The notes under the pieces are model-generated. The model worked only from the letters and a program-made list of their open reading frames with translations, did not search any database and was not told the origin of the DNA. A stretch of 64,000 bases of DNA, taken from the NCBI GenBank assembly GCA_949317995.1, contig OX439046.1, positions 34,074,002-34,138,001 on the forward strand, written 5' to 3'. Both the position numbers and the translations under genes were made by a program. Shown in pieces: positions 56,701 to 64,000 of the stretch; position 1 is the first letter of the stretch; every line of letters begins with the position of its first letter. The DNA comes from Acholoe squamosa (Eukaryota > Annelida > Polychaeta > Phyllodocida > Polynoidae).

Positions 56701-59592
56701 TCTTTTTTTCTCTTTTTTACCCATTTTTTTTTTGGGGGGGAAATATTTTTCCAGTAGTTACCAAAAAAATGTCACAAAGCAACGCTACTTAATGTGAAAT
56801 AACACCCTTACAGAGACAGGGATACAGCCAAATTTTATTCTTAAGTTATCTCTATGAAAATGACAACAGAATGGTGCAGTCTTTTCTTTTTCATTTAAAG
56901 ATTCCATATTTTCCTGAAGGTCCATAAGAAATGTCACTTTAATGCAAATTGTACTAGATTTGGGTTCTAGGTCCTCTTCTCCCCATGAGATGGTGCCACC
57001 AAGGAGTTCACCAGTGATGCCACTTTTCCTGGTTTACCAGGAATTCCTGGTTTTCATTCTAAGATTCCTGTATTGAATTATATTAAATTCCTGGGAAAAT
57101 GTGTCCAAAAGTCTAGTTTTCCTGGTTTTTGTTGGCCAGTGATTGGCATCTCTGGTTCACTATTCTGACTTAGCACGTTGCCCCATGGGCGCCGCCATTA
57201 CTGGAGCTTGTTACCAGCGAGTTCTACTGATAGGACCTATCAGATGGGTACCAGACGGCCCCCAAGAGGACTGCAGTGTATCATTGGGGTTATCTCATTG
57301 GCTAATAAATGATCCTGCTAAGTCCGTATAGAGGGCAGCACAAGTCACCTACCTCTGTAGATAGCCTCATAGACTGACTCAAGCCTGTCCCATCATACAC
57401 TGAAGGCCTATGGCCTATGCCTATGACCTCCACTATAAATCTATATATGCCCATTTACTTGACTCATTTTTTAATGGATTCCAGACACCCTTCTATTCTC
57501 TATTAAAGATAATGCATGGCACCTTGTTGTAGGTCTCAGCTGTTACTGTTACCTTGCATGTATTCTATAGCTAGTTCTCACTGGACAAAAATAAGCCCTC
57601 ACTGTACTTAAAGTTTTATGAAAATGTAACACCGGTATCATTTGTCTTTCAAAAAACTACTCGTACTGAATTCCTTACCTTTATTCCCTGTCATTCAGTG
57701 AAAAAGAATAAGTGGACAAACCTAAGAGGGATCTGTTAACTTTAAATTTCAAAAGCTTCAATGGTTGAATTACTCAGTTCCATGTTATATGTAGATAATA
57801 CAAGTGAGAGGCTTAAATTCATCTAGTGCCAAGTGTAGTATATCAAACCCACTGTACCCTCTCAATGTTTAAATGTTCATGCAGAGCTGTCAGGGGACAC
57901 TTAATTGTATTGTACCATCGTGCTCAATATTGATGTCGTATCCTCCCACCTTCCAGGATCCCCCTCAAATACTTTGGATTGATGTCCACAGTATTAATGA
58001 CAGACCAACTGGAGTTGGGTTGGATGCAGCATTGGTTTTGGAACTCGCTAGATTTAAGATCTGTATGTGTAACCTGTATCATAAGGCAAAAGAAAAAAGT
58101 TGCGCGTTTCAGGTAACGCGACCCTACCAAGCAAAAAAATGCTGTCTCTTAAATTGAAAAAAAAGATAATACATAAATTTGGGTGAGTTTTAATCAATAT
58201 AGTGGTACACAAGTCACCACCGCAAATCAAAAGACACTGTAACAGTTAAAAAAGAAAAGAAAAAAGATTGGAAAAGGATAAATTCGACCAACCATACCTG
58301 ATTTTGTTCATGTTACTTGAAACAAACAAATTTTTTTATGCCTTAAATAAGCATGTTTTGCGAAACCTGAATCACTGTAAAACTGAAATAGTCTAGACCG
58401 CTCTCTAATTTATAAATCCAAGACTTCTCTCTTATTTTGAATCTTAGAATTTGGCAAGAGCTAAATTATCTGGCTAAAATAAGGTTGTTACTTGTACAAA
58501 TGCAGAACTAGATAATTTCATACTAGCACAGATTCAGGTTTTGTTGAATAATAACAAGCCACCTTAACTCATACAGCATGCTGTAGACTAGATGCATGAT
58601 CTTTCTACTCAGACTTCACTTTTCTATTACTTTTCCAAACTCCCTGCACTCCCAACACATCCCTCCCACCTCAGATGAAATTCTTGCTGAGCTGAAATTT
58701 TTGAGGATTCATGAGACAGTCCTTCACGAAATGCACAAACGTTTTAAAGACAACCGGGTAAGCGGCTGTCCACCAGCAAACATCAGGATTATTAAGAAGA
58801 ACATAACGTCACCCTGTCGCAAGAAGGTTGTAAGGGAGTGGTCATTATTTATCAACAGGGGGGGAGGGTGGGTTTGAGGGGGGGGCGTAAAATTTTCAGA
58901 CCCCTCCCGAGGGGGGGCTAAAAAATTTTTGACCCCTCTTGAGGGGGGGGCTAAAAAAATTCACCCTCTTTTTAGCAAAAAAGCCCGCGCGCTACTATAG
59001 ATCAAAGAGGGGCGCGAAAACTCTCCGCGCCTCCGGCGCGGGGGGGGCACAAAAAATTTTGACTGCTGTCGAGGGGGGGGCGTAAAAAATTTTCGCGCGT
59101 CCGCTCGCAAACCCACCACCCCCCCCCCCTGTTGATAAATAATGACCACTCCCTAACTGCGTCTGGGTCAGCAAGGTAAAGGCAAAATCCCTGATACCCC
59201 TCACGGATGTGCCTTTTACCTTGTTGACCCAGATACAGTTCCAACCTTCTTCTATGAAGGTGGCGATAAAGACTTAAAACACTATAATCTTTTGTTAATA
59301 TATTCGTGTATATGAAGTAAACTAACTTAATGTATAGCACCCTATAATAGCAAAATAAAAAATAAGTCCTAGAATGTAGATCTTTATTTCAACAAATTTG
59401 TCATGTTTAGAATGTGAATCTAATTATGGTGTTAACATTTAATTTCATATCTCAAAGAATTGTTGTTTTGTTTGTTTTGGATTGTTTTTTGTTGTTGTTT
59501 TTTCAATTGTATCTGATGTCTTCTTGCAGGAAATAATGACACCAGTGGAGGCGGCGCTAAGTAAAATGTCAACAGTGAAAAAGGCCAAGTAA
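35737..59592 (+). CDS. STKLD1: Serine/threonine kinase-like domain-containing protein 1 (SgK071)
   Basis: Twenty-two in-phase exons: 35737-35751, 35896-35982, 38323-38367, 40706-40780, 41001-41105, 41222-41292, 41719-41831, 43614-43807, 44080-44153, 44280-44377, 49121-49240, 49493-49609, 50715-50776, 50969-51035, 51227-51355, 53822-53950, 54298-54429, 54761-54913, 55519-55598, 57957-58062, 58675-58757 and 59530-59592 (TAA). They give 705 residues, close to the roughly 680 of human STKLD1. An N-terminal NEK-like protein kinase domain (about 6-270) is followed by armadillo-type helical repeats (about 300-620) and a short basic tail ending KKAK. Exon 20 was placed because it alone restores the phase between exons 19 and 21. 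The cellular role of the family is poorly known. Confidence 0.9.
36251..36688. mobile_element. 438-bp Harbinger-like MITE with A/T runs
   Basis: TAA|GGCCACACCAAAATAAAAAG at the left pairs with the reversed right end TAGGCCACAACAAATTAAAT. Both ends continue into AGTTGGTCTATGGATTT. The TAA target duplication is at 36248-36250 and 36689-36691. It lies in STKLD1 intron 2. Confidence 0.75.
36692..38322. other. STKLD1 intron 2, remainder
   Basis: Long A and T runs to about 37000. 'aaggaaatccact' near 37500 and its reverse-like block near 37100-37140 (agtggatttgctctttaaatgaagtc) suggest another inverted-repeat element. No exon seen. Confidence 0.4.
38545..39193. mobile_element. 649-bp hAT-like element, TIR CAGGGGTAGACACTAAC
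   Basis: CAGGGGTAGACACTAAC at the left and GTTAGTGTCTACCCCTG at the right are a perfect 17-bp TIR. Both ends carry TGGCCAC/GGGCCAGT motifs. The family is also present at 52617-52801. It lies in STKLD1 intron 3. Confidence 0.8.
39194..40705. other. STKLD1 intron 3, remainder
   Basis: T-rich stretches near 39655 and 40020-40090. No exon, RNA gene or complete repeat recognised. Confidence 0.4.
41422..41630. mobile_element. MITE of the CTCGCGTATAAG family (copy 4)
   Basis: Begins TACCGTAAACCTAACATATA; the right part has CTTCTATATAAG. Diverged, and the right end is unclear. It lies in STKLD1 intron 6. Confidence 0.45.
41832..43613. other. STKLD1 intron 7
   Basis: No exon recognised. Pyrimidine-rich tract at 43385-43450 (tttttttctttt). 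The 78-codon open frame at 42887 has no recognisable domain. Confidence 0.4.
44378..45117. other. STKLD1 intron 10, first part
   Basis: Holds an 11-bp-arm hairpin at 44525-44551 (ACTTGATTGAC ... GTCAATCAAGT). Its TGATTGACTAGACGT segment recurs exactly at 48994-49008. Confidence 0.5.
45118..45440 (+). promoter_or_regulatory. Duplicated promoter-like cassette with NRF1-like site and ATGGCGGACAGCGAGAC
   Basis: Two copies about 215 bp apart share catgcgcaN, aaaatccaa and ATGGCGGACAGCGAGAC (start codons at 45204 and 45419). Both begin the frame M-A-D-S-E-T-I. The second has GCGCATGCGCA, a perfect NRF1 core, and AAAATGGCGG, a YY1-like core. This looks like the core promoter and first codons of a housekeeping gene. 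Frames close after 20 and 47 residues, so no full gene is seen. It could be alternative first exons of an unseen gene or a copied promoter fragment. Confidence 0.5.
45975..46095 (+). mobile_element. Possible SINE or LINE 3' tail
   Basis: 'ttgtaaagcacgggatagcc ... gctagagtgctgtaaaacac' followed by (AATC)3 resembles the LINE-derived 3' tails of tRNA SINEs in marine invertebrates. No tRNA-like A/B box head was identified. Confidence 0.35.
46349..47012. mobile_element. 664-bp mariner-type element, dense TAGTCA motifs
   Basis: TA|CACTGATAAAAATAGAGCCTA at the left pairs with the reversed right end TA|CACTGATAATAAAACCTATA. The TA duplications are at 46347-46348 and 47013-47014. The interior has about twenty TAGTCA/TGACTA copies in both orientations. 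No transposase frame is visible. Confidence 0.75.
47305..48505 (+). repeat. 39-bp minisatellite, about 31 copies
   Basis: The unit has two parts, TTAACCCTTTATGAATGGC and ATGATGCATTGATGCACA, with single-base variants (gattcacttt, ggatagc). Identity is high through most of the array and decays at the right end. Confidence 0.97.
48506..48900 (+). repeat. Second tandem array, GTCAGTAATTA units
   Basis: Subunits of about 19-24 bp (GTCAGTAATAATGCACTATT, GTCAGCAATTAGTCAATTTA, GTTAGTAATTACTCACTTTT) form a higher-order repeat of about 95 bp. The 94-codon open frame across it is an artefact. Confidence 0.93.
49694..49923. mobile_element. MITE of the CTCGCGTATAAG family (copy 5)
   Basis: TACTGTAATCCCTCACGTAT at the left pairs with CGCGCCTTACAGTACGGTAT at the right. 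It lies in STKLD1 intron 12. Confidence 0.6.
49924..50714. other. STKLD1 intron 12, remainder
   Basis: A 95-codon open frame at 50303-50590 has no recognised domain. Nothing else seen. Confidence 0.4.
51356..52616. other. STKLD1 intron 15, first part
   Basis: Open frames at 51771 and 52234 have no recognisable domains. No exon supported. Confidence 0.4.
52617..52801. mobile_element. 185-bp hAT-like MITE, short relative of 38545-39193
   Basis: CAGGGGTAGACACTAACA at the left and GTATGTGTCTACCCCTG at the right. GCTTTTA on both sides gives a 7-8 bp duplication, as expected for hAT. TGGCCACCCGGGCCAGTAG lies near the left end and TGACCACCGGGCCAGTGTA near the right. Confidence 0.85.
52802..53821. 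other. STKLD1 intron 15, remainder
   Basis: AT-rich, nothing recognised. Confidence 0.4.
55599..56390. other. STKLD1 intron 19, first part
   Basis: AT-rich; no exon or complete repeat recognised. Confidence 0.4.
56391..56670. mobile_element. MITE of the CTCGCGTATAAG family (copy 6, clearest ends)
   Basis: TATACCTTAATCTCCCATGTA at the left pairs with TACACGGGAGATTACGGTATA at the right. This 21-bp TIR has two mismatches and defines the family best. 280 bp, non-coding. Confidence 0.75.
57012..57154. mobile_element. 143-bp hAT-like MITE
   Basis: CAGTGATGCCA at the left and TGGCATCTCTG at the right, with GTTCAC on both flanks (6-8 bp duplication). The interior repeats TTCCTGGTTTT/AGGAATTCCTGG. 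Confidence 0.7.
57155..57956. other. STKLD1 intron 19, remainder
   Basis: No feature recognised apart from the splice acceptor ccaccttccag before exon 20. Confidence 0.4.
58834..59153. mobile_element. 320-bp PIF/Harbinger-like MITE, second full copy
   Basis: TAA|GGGAGTGGTCATTATTTA and TAAATAATGACCACTCCC|TAA; same length and nearly the same sequence as 34408-34727. It sits in STKLD1 intron 21, only about 80 bp after exon 21. Confidence 0.87.
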
Positions 59593-60974
59593 ATAGAGCA
59601 AGAATGTAACTAAATATTATTGTGTGAATGAGGTACTCTAAATATGTACCTAGCTTAGGCACGTGGTCAGCGTGTTGTCAGACTTGTGGTATAAAGGGTA
59701 CTTAAAGGTTGTGTCGGGGCATACATAGATACTTGCACTGTTACTATGAGTTTTTAATACATTTTTTAAATAATTCCATACACCAAGCTTCTCAAAACAG
59801 TAAATTCAACTCTGAAGTCAGTGGCAAGGACATTGCAGAGAATTCAATCAGTGCAGTCGCTTACAGCTTTGGTTATTTTGCACAAGTCAAGAGTAAACAC
59901 AGATCTGTGTACGGTGTTGTTTTCTCTTTTTGTCCACCCCGAAATGCATTAGACAATTTCTGTAGACCTATCCAGGTCAGAATACGGTGTGCAAAGTATG
60001 ACTGTACTTACACGATACTTGTATCTATAGAAAGCTAGAGAAATACATAGACTAGAAAGGCGGAAAATCTCACACTATATAGATGTTTCAGCTTATAAAT
60101 CTTAATTTGCCAAAGCGATGTTATCCCAGCGCCAAACTATAATTCATACCCTAGTGTTTGATATGTATCTATACATTCGTTTCACTTCCTTGGAAGTTAT
60201 GCTGGAACATATTCCAACCCACACTGCTGATGAAAATGCAGAGAATACTCAAACATAAATGTGTTCTCGGATGCTTATTGGTATCTTTTGGTCTTAAAGT
60301 GATGCTTTATGTAACGTGATGCTTCATATAACTCACGTCTGGTTGTGACTCAGAAATAGGACCGATATCTAATTGGCTTATTATTCAAACCTGTTACTTG
60401 TAGTAATACAATATCTTACAGAAGAGTATACAATGCCGAGACAATAGAAAGAATGATGTGGTAAATATTAGTAGCGCAGTAGTGTTGCACTAAGCAGGGG
60501 CCAATGTGATATGTGTTGTACATGTATTGTGATAATCTATTAAAATATGAAATAACTCGATTCATTTTGACATGCATAATGCATTCCATCATGTCTCTTG
60601 CCGTCCAATGTATGTAATATGGTGTCTAAAATGTTCTTGATGTCTTCAGTATTGTGGCGTCCATGTCTTTTACGATTTCAATTACTAGAGTAATGTACAG
60701 TACTTTTCACATCTGTACCATTGCTAGATACTGTTAATTGCCCCGGATATATATAACAAATATTCCGTCCATTTGCATTTCCTATAATGGTGAAAGGTAA
60801 ATTATACCTCTCCTCTAGGTCGTTATATCGCACATTTATAAATGTTCATGGCATTTTGTGCTTCCGACAATCCATCCGTCCGTTACCTGTGATACAACTT
60901 TAGCCTATTCAACACGACCAATTGATTATTTACATTAATGATTTATGTACCTTGTTACTGATTTTGTGAATAAA
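59593..60974 (+). other. STKLD1 3' UTR and candidate polyadenylation signal
   Basis: AATAAA at 60969-60974 is the most convincing signal downstream of the stop. The 109-codon open frame at 59709-60038 has no recognised domain and probably lies in the UTR. Confidence 0.45.
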
Positions 60975-61260
60975 TTATTACAATCCATGTTTCGGTTTAT
61001 TATTATTGGCTCAGGGTCCCCCTGAGTCTATACCACCGGGTTGGTGGTGGCGTTTAAAAATGAACAAAAGTTGATTTTTAATTTTACATTTTCTATAGGA
61101 AATAGAAATTATACATTAATTAAATTGTTATAAATGATTACTTTATATATTTGTCTGTATATTCATGCAAGAAAACTAAACATGCACTCATCTATTTACC
61201 ATGTTTTTCGATTTTTAATGATTCTCCAATCCACTTCCCCATAGACTTAGGTCCTGGTCC

Positions 61261-61354
61261 GACTTTTCTCTCTTTATTCTTACATAGATTAAACAAAAGC
61301 GTCTTAATGTGAGACCCTTTTGTTCAATCATATAAGAATAAAGAGAGAAAAGTC
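61261..61354. repeat. 94-nt near-perfect hairpin
   Basis: GACTTTTCTCTCTTTATTCTTA pairs perfectly with the segment ending at 61354. The arms continue (gattaaacaaaag against cttttgttcaatc) to about 40 bp with few bulges, around a loop that itself can pair GTCT with AGAC. It could be a small foldback transposon or a hairpin RNA precursor. Confidence 0.7.
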
Positions 61355-63380
61355 ACTAACTCCAGGTGAATTGACATTTGACTTGCTCAAGTGAATAGAT
61401 TTATGAGGGAGGGAGATTTGGGAGCGAGGGGGCTAGGTGTCCAGGGGGCAGGTGTCCGGGGGCCAGCACGCCAGCGTTCCAAGGTGTTCAGTAAGATAAG
61501 ACTGCCAGACTGGTGTCAGTACATGTATAGATAATAGTCTCTATTTGTAAGTAATTAGTCAATATTTCGCAAGTGCTGATTCCTGTGACCCTACAGGGTT
61601 GATAGAGGGTTTTAGAAATTTGAAATCATGATGCGGCTTATACAGTGAGCGTTATGGTAGCCTATAAGGTGCTTAAAGTTTGGTGTGCCACTTGTGCGTC
61701 GGAAATAATCGTGCTGGCATAAGCTATAAGTTCCGTGTTTACCCTTTAACTCCATGTATTGCATATATGCAGTACTATAACACTGCATTTGGGAAATACA
61801 GGGATGGAAAGGGTTAAATACCACTTTTCTAACTGAAATTCGTACCTCAAAAGATGTACACCCGCTTAATTGATAATGTTCACCATGTACTCAGGTACGG
61901 CTGAGCACTGCAGATTGCCCATAGAGGGAGCCACTGTGTGTTCATGAATAGCCAAACCTTATACGGTAGACCTGTGTGTTCCCCAACTCCACTATAGTAA
62001 AGGCATGGAACACTTGTATGACTTCAGCTAATGCCAAAGAAATAAAATTCGAGGTCTATCTTTCATGCCAAAATACTTCTTTAAGCGCTTACAGGGATTT
62101 AACTTTTCAGAAATCTTGTCTGATTTCCAAATTTGACATGCCTATAGATTTACCCAAATCTCCTTTCTGTGCGCGAACGTTTGTGGTATTTTACAGTGAA
62201 TTCCGAATAAGTATGATTATCATCAGAATTTTTCACCCACACTGGCCCGGGGGGGGGTCACTTCAACTTTTTTTGATACGGGTGTGAGGCTGAACCCATA
62301 ACAACCCTTACCCTTGCTAGGGCACTCATTCGTGGGGTTTTTCTTCAAAAGCCTACCCTTGCTAGGGCACTTTTGACTCAAAAATCCTAGATTTGTTTCA
62401 TAATGTCTTACATTTACACTGATTGGGGAGAAAAATGAATTTGGTTCATGCTGGCTTGTAAACACTCCTGGCCTTATTACGTCAATACGGTAGAGTCTGA
62501 GACAGACATCCAACCGGACATGGACAAACTGGGAGAATTAACAGATAAAACCGTACTGCACTCTCGGATAGGCTATCTACTATAAAACCTCGGATTTCTA
62601 TCTCAGAAGTTTGTAAATCACTAATTAATTTCATCTAAAAAGGAGTGGGTGTTAATACATACAGTGAAAATGCAATGTTCAACTGTGAACACTGCATTGG
62701 TTAATTAGTTCAAACCAAAGTCCCCACACCGCAGCAATGAGCAGTCTGCAACCCTGTAGGCTTCCCTTGGAAAGCAGTCAATGCAATAGAACACAACAGG
62801 CTGATTTCCAAACTACAGGTACTAACTACAGGTTCTGAGCTGATGCAATTAAGTGCTTGTTAACAGATCAAAAATGCTGCATTTTATTTCTAGACATCTA
62901 TTTATTTGAAATTAGGAAGGTTCAAACTCTTAGAATCGCTTGAGATGTGAACAGTACACGCAAGCAAGTGGGCTGATTTAGATATACCCAAAATGAAAAA
63001 TCTTTATATTTCACGACTTGTAGCAGCTTTAAGTTCATCAAGTTCAAGTTTTGACCAAAAAGCAGCTTATTGTATCTGCTTTGAATTTAACCCTGGCTTA
63101 TGACGGATATTAATCATGCTCCTTTTTTTACTGTCCTATACGAATGAACAAAGTCAAAAGACGATTTGATTAATAACATTTATTGAGTTTGACACTGTCA
63201 ACCACCCATATTAATATCTTTCACAAGTCGACATCTTTAAAAGAAGTCTATGGTTCACCACAACTGAACATGAATAATTGTCCAAATCTCTTTTTGGGGG
63301 GAAGTTTTGAAGAAGCAACGTCTGAACACTTGACGATCATTCCACACATGTGGTACGAGTCGATCAATAACACAGCACAG

Positions 63381-63382
<2 letters not shown>
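61355..63382. other. Intergenic, no gene recognised
   Basis: Small features only: inverted ACCCTTTAA/AAAGGGTTAA near 61740-61820, and a doubled 'cttgctagggcac' near 62310-62370. Open frames here have no recognisable domains. Confidence 0.4.

Positions 63383-63452
<70 letters not shown>
63383..63452 (+). repeat. (TA)n microsatellite
   Basis: About 70 bp of near-perfect TA dinucleotides; Tyr-Ile open frames are artefacts. Confidence 0.95.
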
Positions 63453-63456
<4 letters not shown>

Positions 63457-64000
63457 CATACAAGAATATGTATATTATTGATAATTGATTCTTGGTAGCT
63501 TTACTTGTAACATAACAGTTTATGAATACTGACTCCTCACAGATATTGCACCTACGCTTCACTCACCACAGGTGCTTCGCTCTCTTCACAATACATGTGA
63601 TCACTATCTAGCAGGAGCCCAATGGGGCTCAATCTCACCTCCCTATGGCATTTTGAGAGGCATCTTAATCAGTAAAATATCCACAATTAGCACTCTTACC
63701 TCTAAATGAGGTGCTAAAACATCTTAATAGTCGGCTCACATCCTTAGGCAATCCTTTGGTCAGTGCTGTTTGCACCACATACTATACAGAAATCTGCCAT
63801 AAGATCAATGTGTATTGTCCAAGGCAGCAGAACACCTTCAGGTACGCCTGTGTAACATTTGCGATATTCATTTGATGACCTTTGCCTTCATAAGCCATCT
63901 CAACAAAGTCCTTCCATTACACCTTGACATTGACAGTTGAGTGACCTTCACGGTTCGGTGACCTTGGTGAGGTGACCTTTGACCTGAAGTTCACGGTTGC
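63453..64000. other. Intergenic edge with a DR1-like site
   Basis: TGACCTTTGACCT at 63973-63985 is a perfect nuclear-receptor DR1 (AGGTCA-n-AGGTCA in reverse). It sits in a GTGACCTT-repeating stretch, so it may simply be repeat sequence. No gene seen. Confidence 0.4.

Noticed and set aside
58596..58674. Upstream extension of STKLD1 exon 21 (MIFLLRLHF...)
   Set aside because: Open by chance. The acceptor cacctcag at 58674 combined with exon 20 gives the correct phase and a sensible protein.

Overview
This window looks like nuclear DNA from an invertebrate animal, most likely a marine deuterostome (echinoderm, hemichordate or lancelet grade), although a lophotrochozoan cannot be excluded from sequence alone. 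It is AT-rich. Its genes are split into many short exons with GT-AG introns, and the introns are crowded with small DNA transposons, retroelement remains, minisatellites and long (TA)n tracts. Most open frames are random frames or repeat artefacts. I rebuilt the real genes by splicing, checking every exon junction for reading phase.

Three protein genes are supported. (1) 120-19515, plus strand: the 3' seven exons of a Cys-loop ligand-gated ion channel subunit of nicotinic acetylcholine receptor type; its 5' exons lie outside the window. (2) 22918-35604, minus strand: a complete 20-exon, 701-residue orthologue of GTF3C4 (TFIIIC 90 kDa subunit), ending in a Cys/His zinc-binding domain. One of its introns looks like a minor-spliceosome (U12) AT-AC intron. 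(3) 35737-59592, plus strand: a complete 22-exon, 705-residue orthologue of STKLD1 (SgK071), a kinase-like domain followed by armadillo-type helical repeats. Its kinase catalytic residues are all present. GTF3C4 and STKLD1 are head to head with 132 bp between their start codons, and that gap holds NRF1-like and ETS-like sites. Both human orthologues map to 9q34, so this may be old linkage. The receptor and GTF3C4 are tail to tail.

Repeats by region. 0.4-2.5 kb: TA-flanked MITEs, one nested inside another. 5.1-8.1 kb: a decayed minus-strand LINE (CR1/L2/Jockey type) broken by two TIR elements in its endonuclease domain. 9.2-10.7 kb: two minisatellites. 11.0-11.9 kb: an 888 bp TIR element full of copies of its own terminal motif. 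14.0-15.7 kb: Ty3/gypsy remains on opposite strands. 31-37 kb: Harbinger-, hAT- and piggyBac-like MITEs. 45.1-45.5 kb: a duplicated NRF1-like/ATGGCGGAC promoter-like cassette inside a STKLD1 intron. 46.2-49.0 kb: a candidate Helentron-like element with two tandem arrays. 61.3 kb: a 94-nt near-perfect hairpin.

The three genes do not form one pathway: GTF3C4 serves RNA polymerase III transcription, STKLD1 is a poorly characterised kinase-like protein, and the receptor subunit is a membrane channel. The most unusual material is the AT-AC intron, the catalytically complete STKLD1, the promoter-like cassette, and the dense set of apparently non-autonomous transposons.
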